From NCBI GenBank assembly GCA_943846665.1, contig OX044358.1, positions 558,001 to 622,000 on the forward strand: a stretch of 64,000 bases of DNA. The letters are read 5' to 3'. Source of the DNA: Arcticimaribacter sp002477625 (GTDB taxonomy: Bacteria; Bacteroidota; Bacteroidia; Flavobacteriales; Flavobacteriaceae). Below, piece by piece: positions 51,664 through 60,092 of this stretch. The position numbers and the translations under genes were made by a program. The notes under the pieces are model-generated. The model was not told the DNA's origin and searched no databases. It was given only the letters and a program-made list of their open reading frames with translations. Numbering within the stretch: position 1 is the stretch's first letter; every line of letters begins with the position of its first letter.

Positions 51664-54600
51664 TTATTCTTCCAAACGAATGTCAAGACCTAGACCTTTC
51701 AATTCATGCATCAATACGTTGAACGATTCAGGTAATCCTGGTTCGGGGAGGGTGTCTCCTTTTACAATCGCTTCGTATGTTTTTGCTCTACCAACAACGT
51801 CATCCGATTTAACGGTTAAGATTTCCTGCAGCGTACTAGAAGCTCCATATGCCTCTAATGCCCATACTTCCATCTCTCCAAAACGTTGACCTCCAAATTG
51901 TGCTTTTCCTCCAAGAGGCTGTTGCGTAATAAGTGAGTAAGGTCCAATAGAACGGGAGTGCATTTTGTCGTCAACCATATGTCCTAGCTTCAGCATGTAA
52001 ATAACACCTACTGTAGCGGGTTGATCAAAACGTTCACCAGTTCCACCATCATACAGATAGGTATGTCCGTATCTTGGAATTCCAGCTTCATCGGTAAGCG
52101 TATCAATCTGAGCTGCGCTTGCCCCATCAAAAATTGGTGTAGCGTATTTCTGGTCTAACTTTTGACCTGCCCATCCAAGAACAGTTTCATAAATCTGACC
52201 AATGTTCATACGAGAAGGTACTCCAAGTGGGTTTAGAACAATATCAACAGGGGTTCCGTCTTCGAGGAAAGGCATTTCTTCGTGACGTACAATACGTGCA
52301 ACGATACCTTTATTTCCGTGACGTCCCGCCATCTTATCTCCTACTTTCAGCTTACGTTTTTTAGCGATATAAACTTTTGCTAAACGCTTGATTCCAGCTG
52401 GAAGTTCATCTCCTACACTGATCGTAAACTTCTCACGACGAAGTGCTCCTTGAAGATCGTTTTCTTTAATCTTATAATTGTGAATTAAATCTGCAATAAG
52501 TGTATTGATAGCAGCAGTAGTTGTCCATACACCTTTAGTTAAGTGGGTGTAATCTTCTACAGCTGTTAGCATCTTTAAGGTATACTTTTTACCTTTTGGC
52601 AAAATCTCTTCTCCCAAGTCATTTTGTACTCCTTGACAAGTTTTTCCATTTACAATGGTGAATAGTTTTTCTACCATTATAGAACGAAGATCATCAAACT
52701 TCACATCAAATTGGTCTTCTAATTCTTCCAATTCTTGTTTGTCTTGATTTCGCTTACGTTTATCTTTTACAGAACGTGTAAATAATTTTTTGTCAATAAC
52801 AACTCCATGCAATGATGGTGGTGCTTTTAAGGAAGCATCTTTTACATCTCCAGCTTTATCTCCAAATATGGCACGTAAAAGTTTTTCTTCTGGTGTTGGA
52901 TCTGATTCCCCTTTAGGAGTAATTTTTCCGATCAATATATCGCCAGGATTAACTTCAGCTCCAATACGAATCATTCCGAATTCATCAAGATCTTTGGTAG
53001 CTTCTTCGCTTACGTTCGGAATATCATTTGTAAGTTCTTCTGAGCCTAATTTTGTATCACGTACATCTAAAGAATACTCATCGATATGAATTGATGTGAA
53101 TACATCTTCACGAACCACACGTTCCGAAATCACAATCGCATCCTCAAAGTTATACCCTTTCCAAGGCATAAAGGCTACTTTCATGTTTCTTCCTAAAGCT
53201 AGCTCCCCGTCTTGAGTAGCATATCCTTGTGATAGTACTTGACCTAATTTAACCTTGTCTCCTTTTTTAACAATTGGTTTTAGGTTGATACAAGTTCCTT
53301 GGTTCGTTTTTCTAAACTTAATAAGGTTATACGTTTTCGTATCACTTTCGAATCGCACCAATTGTTCTTCTTCGGTAAGATCGTATTTGATGGTAATTTT
53401 ATCAGCATCAACATACTCTACAACTCCATTACCTTCAGCATTGATTAATACTCTAGAATCTGAAGCTACTTGACGCTCTAGACCGGTACCAACAATCGGA
53501 GATTCGGGACGCAATAAGGGTACTGCTTGACGCATCATATTTGATCCCATCAAAGCCCGGTTAGCATCATCATGTTCCAAGAAAGGAATTAAAGATGCTG
53601 ATATCGAAGCAATTTGATTCGGAGCTACATCTGTATAATCAACATCTGTAGGATCGATAACAGGATAATCTGCTTCCTGACGTGCAATAATTTTACTCGC
53701 CGTAATGTTTCCTTCTTCATCGAAAGGAATATTCGCCTGAGCAATTAATTTACTTTCTTCTTCTTCTGCACTTAAGTAAATGGTCTCTTCAAGGTTTATT
53801 TTTCCATCTGTTACTTTACGGTAAGGAGTTTCGATAAACCCAAGGTTATTCACTTTAGCAAAAACACCAAGTGAAGAAATCAAACCAATGTTTGGTCCCT
53901 CAGGTGTTTCAATAGGACATAAACGTCCGTAATGTGTATAATGTACATCCCGCACCTCAAAACCAGCACGTTCTCTTGAAAGTCCACCTGGTCCAAGAGC
54001 CGAAAGACGTCTCTTGTGTGTAATTTCAGCTAGAGGATTCGTTTGATCCATAAACTGAGACAACTGGTTCGTTCCAAAGAATGTATTGATTACAGAGGAT
54101 AATGTTTTTGCATTAATCAAGTCGATGGGTGTAAACACTTCGTTATCACGAACATTCATTCGTTCACGAATTGTACGCGCCATACGCGCTAGACCAACAC
54201 CAAACTGAGAAGAAAGTTGTTCTCCTACAGTTCGAACACGACGGTTGGATAAGTGATCAATATCATCGATCTCTGCTTTCGAGTTGATCAATTCAATGAG
54301 ATACTTTACAATAGTAATGATGTCTTGTTTAGTTAAAACAAGCTTATCCATTCCTTCGTTATTCCCTAACTTTTTATTCATTCGGTAACGACCTACCTCT
54401 CCGAGGTTATACCGTTGGTCCGAGAAGAATAACTTGTCAATAATACCACGAGCAGTCTCTTCATCTGGCGGCTCAGCGTTTCTTAATTGACGGTATATGT
54501 GTTCAACCGCTTCTTTTTCGGAGTTGGTTGGATCTTTTTGAAGGGTATTGTGAATAATTGCATAATCAGACATATGAGCGTCTTCTTTATGCAATAAAAT

Positions 54601-55473
54601 AGTTTTCACACTAGCTTCAAGAATTTCTTCAATGTGGTCTTTTTCAATAACGGTATCACGATCGATGATGATTTCGTTACGTTCAATGGAGATAACTTCT
54701 CCCGTATCTTCATCAACAAAATCTTCGTGCCAAGTGTTCAAAACACGAGCCGCTAATTTACGCCCAAGAATTTTCTTTAGAGCGGTTTTTGAAACTTTGA
54801 TCTCTTCAGCAAGGTCAAAGATTTCAAGAATGTCTTTATCACTTTCATATCCGATTGCACGGAAAAGTGTAGTTACTGGTAATTTTTTCTTACGATCGAT
54901 GTAAGCGTACATCACATTGTTGATGTCTGTTGCAAATTCGATCCAAGAACCTTTGAAAGGAATTACACGTGCAGAGTACAATTTAGTACCATTTGCGTGG
55001 AATGACTGACCAAAGAATACACCCGGTGAACGGTGTAACTGAGAAACAACAATTCGCTCAGCTCCATTGATTACAAAAGTACCACTTGGAGTCATGTAAG
55101 GAATTGTACCTAGGAATACATCCTGTACAATGGTTTCGAAATCTTCATGTTCAGGATCTGTACAATACAGTTTCAAACGTGCCTTTAAGGGTACAGAGTG
55201 GGTCAATCCTCTTTCGATACACTCTTGTATAGAGTAACGTGGTGGATCAACGAAATAATCAATAAATTCTAAAACAAACTGATTACGTGTATCGGTAATT
55301 GGAAAGTTTTCTTTGAATGTATTGAAAAGACCTTCTTCTGCACGTTCGGCAGATTTGGTCTCGAGTTGAAAGAAATCTTGAAAAGATTTAATTTGAATAT
55401 CTAGAAAATCTGGATATTGAGGGGTCTTCTTGGCAGAAGCGAAATTTACTCTATTCTTTAATATACTCGGCAT
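51664..55473 (-). CDS. rpoB: DNA-directed RNA polymerase subunit beta
   Basis: 1269 residues. Rifampicin-site region FGTNQLSQFMDQTNPLAEITHKRRLSALGPGG, whose central Asp, His, Arg and Ser are all wild-type in pattern; LRPESPIVGTGLE; GDKMAGRHGNKG; the C-terminal GGKAQFGGQRFGEMEVWALEAYGA. A full-length beta subunit. The start at 55473 gives the family N-terminus ending NRVNFASAKK. A 125-base gap with a hairpin separates it from rplL, as in other bacteria where polymerase synthesis is set lower than ribosomal protein synthesis. Confidence 0.98.
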   Translation of the reverse strand: MPSILKNRVNFASAKKTPQYPDFLDIQIKSFQDFFQLETKSAERAEEGLFNTFKENFPITDTRNQFVLEFIDYFVDPPRYSIQECIERGLTHSVPLKARLKLYCTDPEHEDFETIVQDVFLGTIPYMTPSGTFVINGAERIVVSQLHRSPGVFFGQSFHANGTKLYSARVIPFKGSWIEFATDINNVMYAYIDRKKKLPVTTLFRAIGYESDKDILEIFDLAEEIKVSKTALKKILGRKLAARVLNTWHEDFVDEDTGEVISIERNEIIIDRDTVIEKDHIEEILEASVKTILLHKEDAHMSDYAIIHNTLQKDPTNSEKEAVEHIYRQLRNAEPPDEETARGIIDKLFFSDQRYNLGEVGRYRMNKKLGNNEGMDKLVLTKQDIITIVKYLIELINSKAEIDDIDHLSNRRVRTVGEQLSSQFGVGLARMARTIRERMNVRDNEVFTPIDLINAKTLSSVINTFFGTNQLSQFMDQTNPLAEITHKRRLSALGPGGLSRERAGFEVRDVHYTHYGRLCPIETPEGPNIGLISSLGVFAKVNNLGFIETPYRKVTDGKINLEETIYLSAEEEESKLIAQANIPFDEEGNITASKIIARQEADYPVIDPTDVDYTDVAPNQIASISASLIPFLEHDDANRALMGSNMMRQAVPLLRPESPIVGTGLERQVASDSRVLINAEGNGVVEYVDADKITIKYDLTEEEQLVRFESDTKTYNLIKFRKTNQGTCINLKPIVKKGDKVKLGQVLSQGYATQDGELALGRNMKVAFMPWKGYNFEDAIVISERVVREDVFTSIHIDEYSLDVRDTKLGSEELTNDIPNVSEEATKDLDEFGMIRIGAEVNPGDILIGKITPKGESDPTPEEKLLRAIFGDKAGDVKDASLKAPPSLHGVVIDKKLFTRSVKDKRKRNQDKQELEELEDQFDVKFDDLRSIMVEKLFTIVNGKTCQGVQNDLGEEILPKGKKYTLKMLTAVEDYTHLTKGVWTTTAAINTLIADLIHNYKIKENDLQGALRREKFTISVGDELPAGIKRLAKVYIAKKRKLKVGDKMAGRHGNKGIVARIVRHEEMPFLEDGTPVDIVLNPLGVPSRMNIGQIYETVLGWAGQKLDQKYATPIFDGASAAQIDTLTDEAGIPRYGHTYLYDGGTGERFDQPATVGVIYMLKLGHMVDDKMHSRSIGPYSLITQQPLGGKAQFGGQRFGEMEVWALEAYGASSTLQEILTVKSDDVVGRAKTYEAIVKGDTLPEPGLPESFNVLMHELKGLGLDIRLEE

Positions 55474-55545
55474 CAGGAGTGGTTTTATATTAATTTCAAC
55501 AGCGATTCAAGACTAGGGGTGTCTATAAACTATAAAAGGGTTAAA

Positions 55546-55568
55546 GCCTCTAGACAAAATCCAGAGGC
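55546..55568 (-). terminator. Hairpin between rplL and rpoB, possible attenuator
   Basis: Nine-pair stem: GCCTCTAGA (55546-55554) and TCCAGAGGC (55560-55568) with a 5-base loop. The one mismatch on the plus strand (A-C) becomes a G-U wobble in minus-strand RNA, so the structure forms properly only in the operon transcript. A U-rich run follows. It could reduce readthrough from rplL into rpoB. Confidence 0.55.
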
Positions 55569-55597
55569 AATAACCTTATTTATTTAGGGTGGGCGAA

Positions 55598-55972
55598 TTA
55601 CTTAACTTCAACCTCAGCTCCTGCTTCTTCTAAAGAAGTTTTTAAACCTTCAGCTTCGTCTTTAGACACCGCTTCTTTTACATTAGCTGGTGCGCTATCC
55701 ACTAAACCTTTAGCCTCTTTAAGACCAAGACCAGTAAGTTCTTTAACAAGTTTTACAACTGCTAATTTAGAAGCTCCTGCTGCTTTAAGAACTACAGTAA
55801 ATTCTGTTTGCTCTTCAGCTGATTCTCCTCCACCTGCTGCTGGACCTGCCGAAGCAACTGCTGCTGCTGCTGGCTCGATACCATACTCATCTTTTAAAAT
55901 AGTAGCTAATTCATTAACTTCTTTTACTGTTAAATTAACTAGTTGTTCTGCGAATTCTTTTAAATCTGCCAT
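55598..55972 (-). CDS. rplL: 50S ribosomal protein L7/L12
   Basis: 124 residues. N-terminal dimerisation helix (MADLKEFAEQLVNLTVKEVNELA), Ala/Gly-rich hinge (about 38-55) and C-terminal domain with TGLGLKEAKGLVDSAP and VKEAVSKDEAEGLK. It forms the ribosomal stalk that recruits GTPase factors. The gene lies 67 bases downstream of rplJ. The hinge is the usual low-complexity Ala stretch and not a repeat expansion. Confidence 0.97.
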   Translation of the reverse strand: MADLKEFAEQLVNLTVKEVNELATILKDEYGIEPAAAAVASAGPAAGGGESAEEQTEFTVVLKAAGASKLAVVKLVKELTGLGLKEAKGLVDSAPANVKEAVSKDEAEGLKTSLEEAGAEVEVK

Positions 55973-56039
55973 TTTGTATAGTTTAGAAATTTAATTTAAA
56001 TAATTATTTAGTTGAGTGCGTACACAAATTTTTATCAGA

Positions 56040-56555
56040 CTAACGTTCTGATAGGGTTTTCAAAATACCAGCTAGTTGGCCACCGCTAGACTTAAGTCCA
56101 GAGATAACGTTCTTAGCAGGTGATTGTAATAGGGTGATAATTTCTCCAATAAGTTCTTCTTTGGATTTGATCGCTACTAAAGCATCAATTTGATCATCAC
56201 CAATATATACAGACTCTTCAATATAAGCGCCTTTCAATACGGGTTTGTCTGATTTCTTACGAAAATCTTTGATTACTTTTGCAGGAGCATTTCCAGCTTC
56301 AGAAAACATTAGGGAAGTATTCCCTTTTAAAACTTCTTTTAAGTCACCGAATTCTTTATCAGAAGCTTCCATAGCTTTCAATAAAAGCGTATTCTTCACT
56401 ACTGATAATCTAATATCGGCCTTAAAACAAGCACGTCTAAGCGCAGAGGTGTCTTTAGCATTTAAACCTGCAGTATCGGTTAGATACAAGGTTTTAGCGT
56501 CAGTCAGCTCAGCGGTTAGCTTTTCAATTACTTGCGATTTTTCTTCTCTTGTCAT
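56040..56555 (-). CDS. rplJ: 50S ribosomal protein L10
   Basis: 171 residues. N-terminal EEKSQVIEKLTAELTDAKTLYLTDTAGLN and the RNA-binding core ALRRACFKADIRLSVVKNTLLLKAME; the C-terminal helix (ELIGEIITLLQSPAKNVISGL) binds L7/L12 dimers. It is the base of the ribosomal stalk and in many bacteria represses its own operon. It lies 21 bases downstream of rplA. Confidence 0.96.
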   Translation of the reverse strand: MTREEKSQVIEKLTAELTDAKTLYLTDTAGLNAKDTSALRRACFKADIRLSVVKNTLLLKAMEASDKEFGDLKEVLKGNTSLMFSEAGNAPAKVIKDFRKKSDKPVLKGAYIEESVYIGDDQIDALVAIKSKEELIGEIITLLQSPAKNVISGLKSSGGQLAGILKTLSER

Positions 56556-56576
56556 TCGAATTAGTTTTAAAAAATC

Positions 56577-57266
56577 TTAAGCGATTTTAGTGTCAATTGA
56601 AATACTAGGACTCATGGTGCTGGACATAAAAATGCTCTTCACATAGATTCCTTTGGTTGTAGATGGCTTCAACTTCATCACTGTATTCAACAGTTCAGCT
56701 GCATTGTCCATAATCTTGTCAGCAGTAAATGAAGATTTACCAACAGAAGCATGAATGATTCCAGTTTTATCAACTTTAAAATCGATCTTACCTCCTTTTA
56801 CATCACTAACAGCTTTCTTGATGTCCATAGTTACAGTACCGGTCTTTGGATTGGGCATTAAACCACGTGGGCCTAATACACGTCCTAAAGGTCCTAATTT
56901 ACCCATTACACTGGGCATAGTAACAATTACATCAACATCGGTCCAACCGTCTTTGATTTTTTGTAAATATTCATCCAGTCCAACAAAGTCAGCTCCACCT
57001 TCTACAGCTTCAGCTTCCTTGTCAGGAGTTACTAAAGCGAGTACTCGAACATTTTTTCCAGTACCATGCGGAAGGGTTACTACTCCACGAACCATTTGAT
57101 TAGCTTTTCGAGGATCAACTCCTAAACGAATAGCTAAGTCAACAGAAGCGTCAAACTTTACATTAGTAATTTCTTTCACTAATGCGGAAGCTTCTTCAAG
57201 AGAGTAGACTTTATTCACTTCTACTTTTGCTCTTGACTCTTTTTGATTTTTTGTAAGTCGTGCCAT
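56577..57266 (-). CDS. rplA: 50S ribosomal protein L1
   Basis: 229 residues. N-terminal LTKNQKESRAKVEVNKVYSLEEA, RNA-binding segments FDASVDLAIRLGVDPRKANQMVRG and GTGKNVRVLAL, and the highly conserved LGPRGLMPNPKTGTVT. It forms the L1 stalk and in many bacteria regulates the rplK-rplA mRNA. Complete, 17 bases after rplK. Confidence 0.97.
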   Translation of the reverse strand: MARLTKNQKESRAKVEVNKVYSLEEASALVKEITNVKFDASVDLAIRLGVDPRKANQMVRGVVTLPHGTGKNVRVLALVTPDKEAEAVEGGADFVGLDEYLQKIKDGWTDVDVIVTMPSVMGKLGPLGRVLGPRGLMPNPKTGTVTMDIKKAVSDVKGGKIDFKVDKTGIIHASVGKSSFTADKIMDNAAELLNTVMKLKPSTTKGIYVKSIFMSSTMSPSISIDTKIA

Positions 57267-57283
57267 TTTCTTTCTTTATAAAA

Positions 57284-57724
57284 TTAAAAAGGGGGCTCTC
57301 CTCCTGATACAGTGAAGCCCATAGATCGTGCGGTTCCCGCAACCATTTTCATTGCCGATTCGATAGTAAATGCATTTAAATCTTGCATTTTGTCTTCAGC
57401 AATTACTTTAATTTGGTCCCAAGATACTGACGCAACTTTTACTCTATTGGGTTCGCCTGAACCTTTCTTGGCTTTAGCTGCTTCCATCAATTGAATGGCC
57501 GCCGGAGGTGTTTTAATGATGAAGTCAAATGACTTATCCTTATATACAGCGATTACAACTGGTAAAACTTTACCAGGTTTATCTTGAGTTCTAGCATTAA
57601 ACTGCTTACAAAACTCCATGATATTAACCCCTGCAGCACCTAGCGCGGGTCCAACCGGTGGCGACGGATTCGCTGCACCTCCCCTTACTTGTAATTTGAC
57701 TAGCTTGTCTACTTCTTTTGCCAT
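57284..57724 (-). CDS. rplK: 50S ribosomal protein L11
   Basis: 146 residues. Conserved LQVRGGAANPSPPVGPALGAAG at the N-terminus, CKQFNART, FIIKTPPAAIQLMEAA, and the C-terminal RNA-binding helix region VAGTARSMGFTV. It binds 23S rRNA at the GTPase-associated centre. It lies 67 bases downstream of nusG in the standard order. Confidence 0.97.
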   Translation of the reverse strand: MAKEVDKLVKLQVRGGAANPSPPVGPALGAAGVNIMEFCKQFNARTQDKPGKVLPVVIAVYKDKSFDFIIKTPPAAIQLMEAAKAKKGSGEPNRVKVASVSWDQIKVIAEDKMQDLNAFTIESAMKMVAGTARSMGFTVSGGEPPF

Positions 57725-57791
57725 TGTTTCAATTTACGATTAAGAATAATTTAGAGTGGAAGCTCTAAACAATTCGATATATATGTAACAT

Positions 57792-58343
57792 TTAAATTTT
57801 CTCTACTTGCATATAACTTAATTCCAATGGCGTTTTTCTTCCGAAAATCTTTACCATTACTTCAAGTTTACGTTTCTCTTCATTTACCGTCTCAATTGTT
57901 CCTGTGAATCCGTTAAACGGTCCATCGACAACTTTGATAGTTTCACCAGACGAATAGGGTATTGCAGCATGCTCTTCTGTAAGCGCAAGCTCATCTACCT
58001 TACCTAACATTCGGCTAACTTCCGATGATCTCAAAGGAACTGGTTCTCCTCCTTTGGTTTCCCCTAAAAATCCAATAACATTGGTTACCGACTTGATGAT
58101 GTGAGGAATCTCACCTACCAAATCTGCCTTTACCATAATATATCCGGGGAAATATACTTTTTCTTTGTTGATCTTTTTACCGTTGCGGATTTGAACAACT
58201 TTTTCTGTCGGAACTAAAATATCTTCTAGGTGATGATCATAGCCTAAACGAGAAATCTCAGAAGCGATATAATCTTTAATTTTAGCTTCTTGACCACTCA
58301 CCGCACGAACAACGTACCATTTTTTCTCACTTACTTCAGACAT
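57792..58343 (-). CDS. nusG: Transcription termination/antitermination factor NusG
   Basis: 183 residues. The NGN domain has KWYVVRAVSGQEAKIKDYI and YFPGYIMVKADL; the C-terminal KOW domain has GETIKVVDGPFNGFTGTIETVNEEKRKL. It links RNA polymerase to Rho or the ribosome. The ATG directly follows the secE stop with no spacer, so the two are translationally coupled. A general NusG by context, not a specialised paralogue. Confidence 0.97.
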   Translation of the reverse strand: MSEVSEKKWYVVRAVSGQEAKIKDYIASEISRLGYDHHLEDILVPTEKVVQIRNGKKINKEKVYFPGYIMVKADLVGEIPHIIKSVTNVIGFLGETKGGEPVPLRSSEVSRMLGKVDELALTEEHAAIPYSSGETIKVVDGPFNGFTGTIETVNEEKRKLEVMVKIFGRKTPLELSYMQVEKI

Positions 58344-58541
58344 CTATCCGTTGATTAAGTTAAAGTAAACAGAAATAACTCTTGATAGTACCGTATCTGC
58401 ACCCCAAATAGCTAGTGAGAATAGGAGTGAAAAAACAAGAACAACAACTGTAAGACGTTGCAATTCTGCTCGTGGGGTCCACGAAACATTATTCGTTAAT
58501 TCTTCAAAAGACTCTTTTATATAGGATATAATTGCTGACAT
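58344..58541 (-). CDS. secE: Preprotein translocase subunit SecE
   Basis: 65 residues, the short single-membrane-span form. Amphipathic helix IISYIKESFEELTNNVSWTPRAEL followed by one transmembrane segment (LTVVVLVFSLLFSLAIWGADTVL) and the conserved VISVYFNL end. It clamps SecY in the Sec translocon. Encoded between tRNA-Trp and nusG, as usual in Bacteroidota. Confidence 0.95.
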   Translation of the reverse strand: MSAIISYIKESFEELTNNVSWTPRAELQRLTVVVLVFSLLFSLAIWGADTVLSRVISVYFNLING

Positions 58542-58562
58542 CGGATACTATTATTATTAATG

Positions 58563-58635
58563 CACGGGTTGAGAGGCTCGAACTCCCGACACCTGGTTTT
58601 GGAGACCAGTGCTCTACCAACTGAGCTAAACCCGT
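58563..58635 (-). tRNA. tRNA-Trp (anticodon CCA)
   Basis: A full 73-base cloverleaf: acceptor stem ACGGGTT with AACCCGT, D-arm TTAGCTCAGTTGGTAGAGC, anticodon stem CTGGT/ACCAG around CTCCAAA (anticodon CCA, Trp), T-arm GGGAG TTCGAGC CTCTC, discriminator G. The 3' CCA is not encoded (CA then T). It lies between tuf and secE, so it is probably cut out of the operon transcript. Confidence 0.96.
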
Positions 58636-58650
58636 TTTTATTTGACACAA

Positions 58651-58677
58651 AAGGCGTCCCGTAAAACGGGACACCTT
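58651..58677 (-). terminator. Hairpin between tuf and tRNA-Trp
   Basis: GTCCCGT (58656-58662) pairs with ACGGGAC (58666-58672) around AAA, extended after one mismatch by AAGG/CCTT. On the minus strand it is followed by CTTTTG, a weak U-tract. It could be a partial terminator after tuf or a processing signal before the tRNA. Confidence 0.5.
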
Positions 58678-58702
58678 ATTGAATCAATTTAAAAACTTTT
58701 TC

Positions 58703-59890
58703 TTAGTCTAAAATCTCTGTAACTTGACCAGCTCCTACAGTTCTACCACCTTCACGGATAGCAAAACGAAGTCCAAGGCTTAAAGCGATTGGGCTGATTA
58801 GATCTACATGGATTGTTAAGTTATCTCCAGGCATAACCATCTCTACGCCATCAGGAAGAGAAATATTTCCTGTAACATCAGTGGTACGTACGTAAAACTG
58901 TGGACGATAGTTATTGTGGAATGGAGTGTGACGTCCACCTTCTTCTTTTTTAAGAACGTATACCTCAGCTTTGAATTTAGCATGTGGAGTTACAGAACCT
59001 GGCTTACAGATTACCATACCTCTTTTGATATCCGTTTTTTCGATACCTCTTAAAAGGATACCAACGTTATCTCCAGCTTCACCTCGGTCTAATATTTTTC
59101 TAAACATTTCAACTCCAGTTACTGTAGACTTCAGTTTTTCAGCACCCATACCGATGATATCAACTTCGTCTCCGGAGTTAAATACACCTGTTTCAATACG
59201 ACCCGTAGCAACAGTACCACGACCAGTAATTGAGAATACGTCTTCAACTGGCATTAATGCGTCTTTTTCTACATCACGCTTTGGAAGTTCGATCCATTGA
59301 TCAACCTCTGTCATTAAGCTCAATACAGTATCTACCCATTTTTGTTCTCCGTTAAGAGCACCAAGAGCAGAACCTTGAACTACAGGAGTATTATCTCCAT
59401 CGTAATCGTAGAAAGAAAGTAATTCTCTTACTTCCATGTCAACTAATTCTAAAAGTTCTTCATCGTCAACCATGTCAACTTTGTTAAGAAACACAACAAT
59501 ACGAGGTACACCAACCTGACGTCCTAATAGGATGTGCTCTCTAGTCTGAGGCATTGGTCCATCTGTCGCAGCAACTACAAGAATTGCTCCGTCCATTTGA
59601 GCAGCACCAGTAACCATGTTCTTTACGTAATCGGCGTGACCTGGACAGTCAACGTGCGCGTAATGACGATTTTCTGTTTGATACTCAACGTGTGATGTGT
59701 TGATAGTAATACCACGCTCTTTTTCTTCAGGAGCGTTGTCGATTTGGTCAAAACTTCTCGCTTCAGAGAATCCCGCGTCTGACAATACTTTAGTAATTGC
59801 AGCAGTGAGTGTAGTTTTACCGTGATCTACGTGACCGATGGTTCCAATATTTAAGTGGGGTTTTGACCGATCAAATGTTTCTTTAGCCAT
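58703..59890 (-). CDS. tuf: Translation elongation factor Tu
   Basis: 395 residues. G1 GHVDHGKTTLTAAI, switch I GITINTSHVEYQ, G3 DCPGHADYVKNM, G4 NKVDMVDD; domain II with GRGTVATGRIETG; C-terminal GLRFAIREGGRTVGAGQVTEIL. It delivers aminoacyl-tRNA to the ribosome. Upstream, 202 bases hold a promoter but none of the tRNA genes often seen before tuf. It is the first gene of the block ending at DUF3467. Confidence 0.98.
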   Translation of the reverse strand: MAKETFDRSKPHLNIGTIGHVDHGKTTLTAAITKVLSDAGFSEARSFDQIDNAPEEKERGITINTSHVEYQTENRHYAHVDCPGHADYVKNMVTGAAQMDGAILVVAATDGPMPQTREHILLGRQVGVPRIVVFLNKVDMVDDEELLELVDMEVRELLSFYDYDGDNTPVVQGSALGALNGEQKWVDTVLSLMTEVDQWIELPKRDVEKDALMPVEDVFSITGRGTVATGRIETGVFNSGDEVDIIGMGAEKLKSTVTGVEMFRKILDRGEAGDNVGILLRGIEKTDIKRGMVICKPGSVTPHAKFKAEVYVLKKEEGGRHTPFHNNYRPQFYVRTTDVTGNISLPDGVEMVMPGDNLTIHVDLISPIALSLGLRFAIREGGRTVGAGQVTEILD

Positions 59891-59923
59891 AATACAGGTT
59901 TTTCTTTAATGTTTTAAGAGGTG

Positions 59924-59931
59924 CAAATTTA
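59924..59931 (-). promoter_or_regulatory. tuf promoter, -7 box TAAATTTG
   Basis: TAAATTTG followed by C on the minus strand, 33 bases before the tuf ATG. It is the same box and context as at rpmB. No clear -33 at normal spacing (nearest TTG about 31 bases upstream); the region is strongly AT-rich. Confidence 0.5.
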
Positions 59932-60092
59932 TAAATTTTTTTATTTAAAAATTACTTTTCTACAACTTTTTGCCTATTTTTTTTATGCGGGTAGAATTAA
60001 GGCTGTTTTTTAGATTTAAATATTGACCCAGAAGTAGTTAATTGTGCCCTTAAAAGAATGAAAATTATTGGTTTCGACGGAAACTAAAGTAT

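Noticed and set aside
60060..60092. Short hairpin GTTTC/GAAAC after the VWA gene as a terminator
   Set aside because: Only five base pairs and no real U-tract.
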